From NCBI GenBank assembly GCA_019104905.1, contig JAHRXB010000109.1, positions 1 to 5,991 of the forward strand: DNA of 5,991 nt. The letters are read 5' to 3'. The position numbers and the translations under genes were made by a program. Below are positions 1 through 5,991 of this stretch, piece by piece. This DNA is from Bdellovibrio sp. GTDB taxonomy: Bacteria; Bdellovibrionota; Bdellovibrionia; Bdellovibrionales; Bdellovibrionaceae. The notes below the pieces were generated by a model. That model was not told the origin of the DNA. It was given only the letters and a program-made list of their open reading frames with translations, and ran no database searches. The first letter of the stretch is position 1; the number at the start of each line of letters is the position of its first letter.

Positions 1-26
1 AAACGAGGTCGGCGGTCCGAACCTCG
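1..26 (-). terminator. Rho-independent terminator candidate of the three-gene operon (cut by window edge)
   Basis: Bases 4-12 pair with 17-26: CGAGGT with ACCTCG, then CGG with CCG, leaving one bulged A and a CGGT loop. On the minus strand this is a nine-pair GC-rich stem followed directly by TTT at the window edge, the layout of an intrinsic terminator about 50 bases after the cyclase stop codon. On the plus strand no T-run follows the stem, so the orientation fits the minus-strand operon. The U-tract is cut off by the window, so its true length is unknown. The upstream arm can also pair with 38-44, described separately. Confidence 0.6.
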
Positions 27-44
27 CCCAAATCAGAGCGAGGT
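21..44 (-). other. Alternative hairpin competing with the terminator
   Basis: ACCTCGC at 21-27 and GCGAGGT at 38-44 form a perfect seven-pair stem with a 10-base loop. In the minus-strand transcript this stem forms first and uses the same bases (21-26) needed for the terminator arm at 4-9, so the two structures exclude each other. The cause is a CGAGGTC repeat at 4-10 and 39-45. This may be a switch-like 3' structure, or simply a repeated arm by chance. No function is claimed. Confidence 0.4.
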
Positions 45-77
45 CTTAGGTTCGTATGCACAGGCAGAGGGATCAGT

Positions 78-1904
78 TTAGGCCGCTTTGACTTTCACTT
101 TGTCGGCGGACTCAGCTTCATAGTCTGAGTAGGGCGTTGAAACTTCGACCATGCTGCCGTCGCTAGCGCGATAGCCGCGCACTTTGAACATTTTCAAGGC
201 TTCCGAGCGACCTTTTACTTCGGCAGCTCCGGCCAACTCAATCTTGAAGTCTTCGCCAATTTTCTCAACCACAGTGTCAGAAACAAGAAGGTCAGCGCCG
301 AAGGCTTTGGTGGAAGCTTCGATACGAGAAGCCGTATTGACCGTGTTTCCGATCACCGTGTACTCCATACGCTCGTCAGAACCGATGGTTCCGGAAATTG
401 CCGCTCCGGCATGTAATCCCATACCAATATTGATGGCAGGTTGCCCGCGACTGAGGCGCAATTCGTTGAGGCTTTCAAGGGCCTTCCGCATTTCCAAACA
501 AGCGCGCACGGCATTGTGTGGGTCACGATCCGAACCTCGAGGGGCTCCCCAAACCGCCATGATCGCATCTCCGATAAACTTGTCGACGACACCGCCATGG
601 GCGTTGATGATTTTTACCATCACTCCAAAATATTCATTGAGCATCTCAACGACTTCTTCGGGGGATCGTTTTTCAGAGAAAGCCGTGAATCCACGAATAT
701 CCGAGAAGAAAACCACCACGTCTCTGGATTTACCGCCAACACCGATATCTTTACTGATCAAGTCCTCGGCCACAGAAGAGCCGTGGAATTTCGAGAAAAG
801 ACTTTTCACTTTGTCGCGTTCTTTCAGACCATCCGTCATGTGATCGAATGCTTCGGCCAAGTCACCCACCTCGTCATGGGATTTCACTTGGGCACGGGCT
901 TTGACGTCGAAGTTTCCTTTGGAAACCAAGTTGATCATCTCGGCCAATTTTTCAATCGGGGAGGTCAGGGTCATTGAGAACAAGAAGATAAAGAAGATCG
1001 CCATGGAGATGGCGGATCCCGCCACAAAGATCGCTCGGCGTTTTACCTCATGCGACACTTCCAGAATCGTTTCTTCCGAGGTTTGAGAAACGACGGTCGC
1101 CCCAAAAGACGTTTTCACAGAGGCGCCAAAATAGTTTTTCTCGGAATCTGGATCAATGAACTTTGTTTGATATTGCGGAGATTTTTGAACCAAAGCCTTT
1201 TGTACGAAAGGATTTTTGTTCATATTCAGGCGCGCCATGGCCTTTTGTTCATCTTTATGAGCTAACAGCTCGCCGTAACGATCCACTAAGTATTGAGTTC
1301 TTTCAGAGGGATCGGTGAAAGGTTTTTCCAACGGAGCCAAAGTCACGTCCGCCAAAGCGACATGAGTGATTTTCCCCTGAGCATCCCGGATCAAGGGGAT
1401 TCCAATAGTCACCATCGCAGGGGCTTTCGGATAAGAGGCATTTTTTAACTCGATACTTCCTTGAGCGACCGAACGAATCGGGAACTTTTGCCAAGAGCGC
1501 AAGTGAATTAGGTAAGTACCGGTAAGGCCGTAGGGACGAAGTGATTCTTCCTTTACTCGGCGTGCGACAGTTTCAACAGAGCTTCCATTGAGTTTCAAAA
1601 TTTCTAAGGCCACAAAGTTTTTGTCTTTTGTAAAGTTGAAGTCAAAGTCATCGCCCGTGCCGTTTTGTTCTGAGGTGCCTTTCATTAAAAGAGAGGCTGT
1701 CACGCGGGTTTTATCAACCAACGAGCTGACAATGTTATCAACTTCTTTTGCTTTGGCGGCCGCCGATTCCAGGTTGGCGATATCCACTTGCTCTGAGGCT
1801 TTCTTTTCAAAGTATGCTGAAGAGATCCAGGTGATGGTTCCAGTCGCGGCCACCAGAATCAGAATTGTCACTGTAATGAGTTTGGTTGAAATAGGTATTC
1901 TCAT
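78..1904 (-). CDS. Membrane class III adenylate cyclase with Cache-like sensor and HAMP
   Basis: The protein (608 aa) makes cAMP from ATP in the cytoplasm, probably in response to a periplasmic signal. Domains in order: TM1 about 8-29; a periplasmic region of about 260 residues, Cache-like (LVDRYGELLAHKD at 206-218); TM2 about 291-313; HAMP about 314-366 (P316, DEVGDLA 344-350); a coupling segment 367-385; the cyclase domain about 392-575. All catalytic positions are visible: metal aspartates D402 (FFSDIRGFT) and D446 (DKFIGDAIMAVWG), and transition-state residues N523 and R527 (NTVNTASR). The base-selecting pair is K442 and T516, the Lys/Thr combination known from cyanobacterial CyaB1-type adenylate cyclases, so ATP rather than GTP is predicted. 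Start: an in-frame GTG at 1931 lies inside the preceding gene. ATG 1904 is preferred because GGAG sits five bases before it. It is the last gene of the operon, 14 bases after the barrel gene, and ends in TAA. Confidence 0.93.
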   Translation of the reverse strand: MRIPISTKLITVTILILVAATGTITWISSAYFEKKASEQVDIANLESAAAKAKEVDNIVSSLVDKTRVTASLLMKGTSEQNGTGDDFDFNFTKDKNFVALEILKLNGSSVETVARRVKEESLRPYGLTGTYLIHLRSWQKFPIRSVAQGSIELKNASYPKAPAMVTIGIPLIRDAQGKITHVALADVTLAPLEKPFTDPSERTQYLVDRYGELLAHKDEQKAMARLNMNKNPFVQKALVQKSPQYQTKFIDPDSEKNYFGASVKTSFGATVVSQTSEETILEVSHEVKRRAIFVAGSAISMAIFFIFLFSMTLTSPIEKLAEMINLVSKGNFDVKARAQVKSHDEVGDLAEAFDHMTDGLKERDKVKSLFSKFHGSSVAEDLISKDIGVGGKSRDVVVFFSDIRGFTAFSEKRSPEEVVEMLNEYFGVMVKIINAHGGVVDKFIGDAIMAVWGAPRGSDRDPHNAVRACLEMRKALESLNELRLSRGQPAINIGMGLHAGAAISGTIGSDERMEYTVIGNTVNTASRIEASTKAFGADLLVSDTVVEKIGEDFKIELAGAAEVKGRSEALKMFKVRGYRASDGSMVEVSTPYSDYEAESADKVKVKAA

Positions 1905-1909
1905 ACAAT

Positions 1910-1913
1910 CTCC
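1910..1913 (-). promoter_or_regulatory. Ribosome binding site deciding the cyclase start
   Basis: GGAG lies five bases before ATG 1904 and inside the 14-base gap after the upstream TAG stop (1919-1921). It supports the internal ATG over the GTG at 1931. It also suggests that ribosomes finishing the barrel gene can reinitiate on the cyclase gene. Confidence 0.75.
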
Positions 1914-1918
1914 ACGAG

Positions 1919-3526
1919 CTAGAAAGCCCACTCCGCAAAAAAGTTTAGATAGTTTCCGACGATAGTGGACTCATTCACATCTCCATCAACCGCAAAGTTG
2001 CTGGCACTAGGAACCGCATTATAAGACATTTTATCTTCACGACGGGCGTAACCCACGAGACCCGTAAAGGTCGGCGTGAAGCGATAGCTGCCCAAGAATC
2101 CAAATTGAGTGGACAAAGAAGGAGTGAGAGGTTCTCCATTGGGTGTGCTGATCTTCATCAAGGACATATACATGTGTGCATTAATTTGTAAACCCAGTTT
2201 GGGCGTCAGGGAATACCAGTACTCAGCTCCTAAATGCGGACCTGCAGAAGAAATCTTAAGATCTTCGGATTGACCTGAGAAGGGATCGCCCACGGTCTCA
2301 GGAAGTTCTTTGTAGTAAGGTCCCATCTGAAAGCGCGCTTCACCACGGTCGCCTACGGACTTGCGATAGACAGCATTCAGCTCTGTGGAAGCAAAAGTTT
2401 GAGTTTTTCCATTGAACGTAAATCCGCTGAGATCAATGATGCCCAAAAATCCCCACGGAGTATCCGGACTGAACCAGCCCACGCCCATTCTGCCGGTTCC
2501 TCCCATAGCACTATAGGCAACCGAAGAGTTCTTTTCGGGATTTATTCCGCGGAACTGCATTTCGGTAATAAGATAGCTTGCGATAGCATACCATCCAGTG
2601 ACGCGATCAATGGATTTTCTTACAAGTGCGGTGTATTCAGCCGCAGGGGAACGATCGCCATTGCGCACTGAAAAAGTTTGTTTAATGAGAGTCGAGTGGG
2701 GTCGCATGTCCGACTTGGCGCGAACCGCGATTTGATATTTTCCCCCCGGCCAAGACTGATCGAAGGCCAGAGAGTCTTCCTCCGTATTTTCGATCACTTT
2801 AAATTTTTCCCACTTTTTGGTCGTGGGGTTGCCCTTGAAGATATAGACATCGTATTTAGTGGCGTAGTCGGGACGGGTCCACTTGATCTCGCGCACAAAC
2901 TCACTTTCAGGTTTATCAATTTTGGGGTTCTCCAAAGCCTTGCCAAGAACCGAGAACTGACTGACGGCGGTGGCTTCACTTTGAATGCCTTCTTTGTTGG
3001 AGGCGGAAACTTTCCAGGTGTAACTCATCGCAACAGGGACGGATGTTTTAAAGGAGGGCTCGCTGAGCACCTCTGAAATTTGTGTTTTTCCATCTTCCGA
3101 AGTCAAACTGAAGTGATACTGATCCGCGCCAGGTACGGGAGCCCACTGGAATTCCAGTTTGGTCTTGTCGGTCTCTTTGGTCGTAATACGAGATCGGGAG
3201 GCGGGGAATTTGAGTGCGGCCGTATCCAATCCCACATTAAAGTCACTCTCCGGGCTCCATTCTCCAGGAACACCGCGATAGTCGCGAGAGCGCAATTTCA
3301 TAAGATATTTTCCCGGAGTCAATCGTCCGTTCCAGGCCGCCTCTTGAACTTTAAAAGTGAACGTTTTAGGATCTTTTTCTTTCACTTGAGTCAGTTCAAT
3401 TTCATAGCTTTTCGCGCCTTCAATCGCTTCCCACTCAAAATTCACAAGTCGGCGATAGGGGGCCGCCCAGACCGTCGCGGTCCAGAGTGTGAAGATAAGA
3501 ATAAAAAACGCGCTACGCTTTAGCAT
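1919..3526 (-). CDS. Exported protein with three Fn3-like modules and a C-terminal outer-membrane beta-barrel
   Basis: I do not recognise this 535-aa protein as a named gene, but its architecture is clear. Residues 1-22 form a Sec signal peptide (MLKR, hydrophobic core, cleavage near VWA-AP). Three Fn3-like modules follow at about 25-98, 105-195 and 200-287, each opening with a W-centred strand: FEWEAIEGAKSYEIEL, FQWAPVPGADQYHFSL and IKWTRPDYATKYDVYI. Residues about 300-535 alternate hydrophobic and polar residues, with many aromatics and glycines, in roughly ten strands. They end in FFAEWAF, a terminal phenylalanine typical of BAM-inserted barrels. The predicted product is an outer-membrane barrel with a periplasmic or surface Fn3-like N-terminus. 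The ATG at 3526 has AAGG seven bases upstream and overlaps the previous stop by one base. A binding or structural role is plausible. No enzyme motif is visible, and transport is not shown. Confidence 0.85.
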   Translation of the reverse strand: MLKRSAFFILIFTLWTATVWAAPYRRLVNFEWEAIEGAKSYEIELTQVKEKDPKTFTFKVQEAAWNGRLTPGKYLMKLRSRDYRGVPGEWSPESDFNVGLDTAALKFPASRSRITTKETDKTKLEFQWAPVPGADQYHFSLTSEDGKTQISEVLSEPSFKTSVPVAMSYTWKVSASNKEGIQSEATAVSQFSVLGKALENPKIDKPESEFVREIKWTRPDYATKYDVYIFKGNPTTKKWEKFKVIENTEEDSLAFDQSWPGGKYQIAVRAKSDMRPHSTLIKQTFSVRNGDRSPAAEYTALVRKSIDRVTGWYAIASYLITEMQFRGINPEKNSSVAYSAMGGTGRMGVGWFSPDTPWGFLGIIDLSGFTFNGKTQTFASTELNAVYRKSVGDRGEARFQMGPYYKELPETVGDPFSGQSEDLKISSAGPHLGAEYWYSLTPKLGLQINAHMYMSLMKISTPNGEPLTPSLSTQFGFLGSYRFTPTFTGLVGYARREDKMSYNAVPSASNFAVDGDVNESTIVGNYLNFFAEWAF

Positions 3527-3538
3527 CAGTTGACCTTA
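3524..3538 (-). promoter_or_regulatory. TGATG stop/start overlap with ribosome binding site
   Basis: The TGA stop of the FecR-domain gene (3528-3526) shares its A with the ATG of the barrel gene (3526-3524). AAGG at 3537-3534 lies seven bases upstream, inside the end of the first gene. This arrangement normally couples translation of the two genes and points to matched synthesis of the two proteins. Confidence 0.75.
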
Positions 3539-5343
3539 ATCTTTTTGAGTGTCGGAGCGCGAACGCCGGACTTATCTGGTACGATCAGTTTTCGCGAAGG
3601 CCCTTGTTCACTCTTCCGTCCATAAGAATCATAAGCTTCCACTTCAACTTCATATTCGCCAGGCAACAGATTTCTCAACGCCGTTGAGTTTTTCAAATAT
3701 TTTGTACGTTTAAGTTCTTTGCCATCTTTACGAATGGTCAGCCAGTACTCTTTGGCTCCATCCAAGGCGGTCCACTCAAGTTGAGTTTTGCCATCGAGAG
3801 TTGCCTGAAGTGTGCCTTCTGCGGGAAGAAATTGCGGCGATTGCAAAAGAGGCAGAGGTGCCACTGTCAAAGTTTGTGACGAAGTGGTGCCAAGAACTTG
3901 ACCGTCTTTGTTCAGAGCTTCAATCGAAGCAATGTATCGACCGGGCTTGCTGACAGGAGTTGAAAGAGTGGTGTCTTTGACTTCCATGGTGGCCGCTGAA
4001 GAGGGGTCCGCATTTTCTTGAAGAAGTTTAACTCTCCATGATGTGACTTGTTCTGTCTTATCCGCTTTCCATGACAGGCCTAAGCGAGGACTTTCCACGT
4101 AGTACTGAGTCGTTTGAGTTTCCGGCATTGTGAAATTGACTTCCACAGGAACAATCGGAGGGGGTGTCGGCGCTTTTGCTTGGACACTCACCTCATTGGC
4201 AGGTTTAACGACAAATTTTTGAACCTTACCTAAAACCGGCTTGTCAGAATCAACATAGTAAGAACTCATACGCCAATAGTAAGTGCCGGCCTTTAAGGAA
4301 GGCACAGTGAAGCTATCTTCATTCGTGAAGGATTTGGCGGTGAGTTTTTCCTTGAGGTTTGGATCTTTCCAAACTTCCAAAGTCATTTGTCTTGTGTCGT
4401 CGCCCTTTTGCCATTTAAAGGTTAAATCAAAAGGTGTACTGGAGGCGGGAATTTCGGCATCCGCCGTCGGGAAGACCACCGTCGGAGCATATCGTGCCAA
4501 AACTTCTGTTTTATAGATGGGGCTTTCAGCAACCACATGCCCGTCAGGATTTGTTCCTACAAGTTTCCAGTAGTGACGTCCAAAGGGCAGTGATGCCATA
4601 ACTTGTGACTGATTTAAAGTAGCCTTGGCCAACTCTTTCAGTTGTTTTCGGCTAGATCCCACCCAAACAGAAACTTGGGTGTTTGCAGGGAACCCTTGCC
4701 ATTGGAAAGGCACGGGCTGCAAAGACTCCGCATCCATGGCAAAAGGCTTTTGCGGCAGTGGACTTAAGATCTTGATCTCAGTTCGTGATGTGAGGTCTTG
4801 ACTTTGTCCATCACTTCCTTTGATCGAAGCTTTTCCTTCAAGAACTTGAACGTCGACGGAATCGCCACGTCCCTTAGAAAGAGACGCCGACGCACGCGAG
4901 AGATCGACTTTTCCTTTAGCGGAATTTAGAACCAGTCCCGGGGCGTTGGTTTCATTTCCGGCCTTCGCGTTAACAAACAGACTACCTTCCATCAGATCCA
5001 AGGCGATTTCGCCTTCGGACTTTTTGATGACGATCAAAGACTCAGGTTCCAGATCTAAATAGCGATCCGAATCGACAAATTGAATTCGAACTTCCCCACG
5101 TTCACTGGTACGAATCGCTTCTCCGTTGTAAAGAGGCTCTCCCGTATTTACAAGTTGCCACAAGAGGCGAGAAGAAGGACGACGTTGAATGTCTTCGACA
5201 ACTTTACCAACGTAAGCCAAAGGCTTTTCATTTCCATGAGCGGAAATTCGATGATCTGTAGACTGATACCAATACCAGGTTACAGCAAAAACAGACGATG
5301 ATGTGAGCGCGGCGATAAGCAACCGTTTCCACTGTTTTTTCAT
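3526..5343 (-). CDS. Membrane-anchored FecR-domain protein with Fn3-like repeats
   Basis: Numbering below is from ATG 5346 (606 aa); the start preferred here, ATG 5343, gives 605 aa. A short basic N-terminus leads into one hydrophobic helix at about 8-27 with no obvious signal-peptidase site, so the protein is probably an inner-membrane anchor with its bulk in the periplasm. A FecR-like domain spans about 43-195; its core is at 67-127, running from GEPLYNGEAIRTSERGEVRI to MEGSLFVNA. Four Fn3-like modules follow at about 197-283, 287-381, 403-496 and 500-590, each with a W-strand and a late LPFGRHYWKL, LKAGTYYWRM, KPGRYIASIEA or LPGEYEVEVEA strand. A proline-rich linker (APTPPPIVPVEV, 392-403) separates the second and third. 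The tail is basic (LKKIKVN). There is no room for the cytoplasmic anti-sigma domain of classical FecR and no sigma-factor gene nearby, so a scaffold or sensing role is more likely than iron-citrate regulation. It is the first gene of the operon. Confidence 0.85.
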   Translation of the reverse strand: MKKQWKRLLIAALTSSSVFAVTWYWYQSTDHRISAHGNEKPLAYVGKVVEDIQRRPSSRLLWQLVNTGEPLYNGEAIRTSERGEVRIQFVDSDRYLDLEPESLIVIKKSEGEIALDLMEGSLFVNAKAGNETNAPGLVLNSAKGKVDLSRASASLSKGRGDSVDVQVLEGKASIKGSDGQSQDLTSRTEIKILSPLPQKPFAMDAESLQPVPFQWQGFPANTQVSVWVGSSRKQLKELAKATLNQSQVMASLPFGRHYWKLVGTNPDGHVVAESPIYKTEVLARYAPTVVFPTADAEIPASSTPFDLTFKWQKGDDTRQMTLEVWKDPNLKEKLTAKSFTNEDSFTVPSLKAGTYYWRMSSYYVDSDKPVLGKVQKFVVKPANEVSVQAKAPTPPPIVPVEVNFTMPETQTTQYYVESPRLGLSWKADKTEQVTSWRVKLLQENADPSSAATMEVKDTTLSTPVSKPGRYIASIEALNKDGQVLGTTSSQTLTVAPLPLLQSPQFLPAEGTLQATLDGKTQLEWTALDGAKEYWLTIRKDGKELKRTKYLKNSTALRNLLPGEYEVEVEAYDSYGRKSEQGPSRKLIVPDKSGVRAPTLKKIKVN

Positions 5344-5346
5344 CAT

Positions 5347-5490
5347 TTCCTCCTCAATTGTTTTTCGGAGATTTTCTCTGGATATTTAATAGCGCTTAAG
5401 TCTAGGTCCGACGTTCTTCTAAGAAATAGTTGGGGGCAAATGAGAAAACGGACTGGAACCTTTCTGGTAGATGGTCTAGAGTCTTGCACT
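5347..5490. promoter_or_regulatory. Divergent intergenic region carrying the promoters of the operon and greB
   Basis: This region separates two divergent genes, so promoters for both must lie here or inside the genes. I see no convincing -35/-10 pair on either strand. The AT-rich ATATTTAAT at 5382-5390 is the best -10-like stretch and reads plausibly both ways. On the plus strand, TTGTTT at 5358-5363 with TATTTA at 5383-5388 would have a 19-base spacer, which is poor. Two small inverted repeats are present: TTCTT-CT-AAGAA at 5414-5425 and GAGA-TTT-TCTC at 5368-5378. Either could be a regulator site or chance. Confidence 0.4.
5349..5355 (-). promoter_or_regulatory. Strong ribosome binding site of the operon's first gene
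   Basis: GAGGAGG is a near-perfect Shine-Dalgarno sequence before two adjacent ATG codons. It lies two bases from the first (5346) and five from the second (5343), so the second is the better spaced start. The two alternatives differ by a single methionine. Confidence 0.8.
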
Positions 5491-5967
5491 ATGGACACTA
5501 AAAAGAACTACATCACCCCCGAAGGTCTAGCGAAACTCAAGGCAGAGTATCATGAACTCATGCATGTGGAGCGACCCAAACTTGTCGAGGTGGTCGCATG
5601 GGCGGCAAGCAATGGAGATCGCTCTGAGAACGCCGACTATCAATATGGAAAGCGTCGACTGCGTGAAATCGACAAGCGCGTTCATTTTTTAACTAAAAGA
5701 ATTGAGGATGCCGAAATCGTGGACCCTAAGCAGATGAAAGGGAATACGGTTTTGTTTAGTGCGACGGTGACGTTGGCTAATGAGGAAGGGGACGAGCTCG
5801 TTTATCAAATCGTCGGCGAAGACGAGTTCGATCCCAAGAATGGTAAGATTTCCTGGAAGTCCCCGGTGGCCCGGGCCCTTTTGGGCAAGAAGCTGGGGGA
5901 TGAGGTGCGTATTGTCAAACCGGCCGGAGAAGAATTCGTGACCATTGAGAATATCGAATTTAAGTAA
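5491..5967 (+). CDS. greB: Transcript-cleavage (elongation) factor GreB
   Basis: This 158-aa protein matches the usual GreB length. GreB enters the secondary channel of RNA polymerase and stimulates cleavage of backtracked RNA so that stalled complexes resume. The N-terminal coiled-coil domain spans about 1-78. Its tip motif NGDRSENADYQY (41-52) carries the acidic pair D43 and E46 that helps hold the catalytic metal, followed by KRRLREIDKRVHFLTKRIE, a basic stretch more like GreB than GreA. The C-terminal FKBP-like domain (about 82-158) contains YQIVGEDEFDPKNGKISWKSPVARALLGKKLGDEV. Family alignment from memory places the start at ATG 5491, although its ribosome binding site is weak (AGAG, nine bases upstream). 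An in-frame ATG at 5440 would add 17 residues and has GGGGG four bases upstream. The stop is TAA. The gene diverges from the operon and is probably functionally independent. Confidence 0.95.
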   Translation: MDTKKNYITPEGLAKLKAEYHELMHVERPKLVEVVAWAASNGDRSENADYQYGKRRLREIDKRVHFLTKRIEDAEIVDPKQMKGNTVLFSATVTLANEEGDELVYQIVGEDEFDPKNGKISWKSPVARALLGKKLGDEVRIVKPAGEEFVTIENIEFK

Positions 5968-5991
5968 AAATTTCAGGTTCTGTCAGATTTT

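Noticed and set aside
1..77. tRNA-like or small RNA gene at the left edge, suggested by GGTTCG and GC-rich pairing
   Set aside because: No acceptor stem, anticodon arm or T-loop with correct spacing can be drawn on either strand. The pairing is better explained by a terminator.
184..843. Long plus-strand open frame (219 codons) opposite the cyclase catalytic domain
   Set aside because: It lies opposite a gene with complete catalytic motifs, its translation shows no domain or sensible composition, and no ribosome binding site was found. The same applies to the plus-strand frames near 441-977, 1588-1965, 2678-3076 and 3080-3523.
1905..1931. GTG start at 1931 for the cyclase
   Set aside because: It would overlap the end of the barrel gene, adds MGFLARGDC before a normal N-terminus, and places the clear GGAG ribosome binding site inside the gene. 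ATG 1904 is better.
3526..5343. Iron-citrate (Fec) regulation by the FecR-like protein
   Set aside because: There is no FecI-type sigma factor, no cytoplasmic anti-sigma region, and the neighbouring barrel is too small and lacks a plug, unlike a TonB-dependent receptor.
5968..5991. Possible terminator after greB
   Set aside because: The tail has TTTCAG and GTCAGA with a terminal T-run, but no stable stem could be paired in the 24 bases available. The sequence ends too soon to judge.

Overview
The window looks like a chromosomal segment of a Gram-negative bacterium, most plausibly Bdellovibrio or a close relative. That assignment is an inference from the protein sequences and gene style, not from a database search. 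The Gram-negative call is firmer: one protein has a signal peptide, a C-terminal beta-barrel and a terminal phenylalanine, as expected of an outer-membrane protein. There are four genes on two strands, coding is dense, and nothing indicates a mobile element, CRISPR array or RNA gene.

Minus strand, read from about 5343 down to 78: three tightly packed genes form an evident operon. The first encodes a membrane-anchored protein with a FecR-like domain followed by about four fibronectin-III-like (Fn3-like) modules. The second overlaps it by one base (TGATG) and encodes an exported protein with three Fn3-like modules and a C-terminal barrel of roughly ten strands. The third starts 14 bases later and encodes a class III adenylate cyclase with a large periplasmic Cache-like sensor, two membrane helices, a HAMP domain and a complete catalytic domain. 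A GC-rich hairpin at the left edge (4-26), followed by T residues in the direction of transcription, is the likely operon terminator.

Plus strand, 5491-5967: a full-length greB gene for the transcript-cleavage factor of RNA polymerase. It is divergent from the operon across an intergenic region of about 147 bp.

Working hypothesis: the operon encodes an envelope-spanning device with an outer-membrane barrel, a periplasmic FecR/Fn3 scaffold anchored in the inner membrane, and a transmembrane cyclase that turns a periplasmic or surface state into cytoplasmic cAMP. The individual domain calls are well supported. The idea that the three proteins work together rests only on gene order, translational coupling and the shared Fn3-like modules. 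greB is probably an unrelated housekeeping neighbour.
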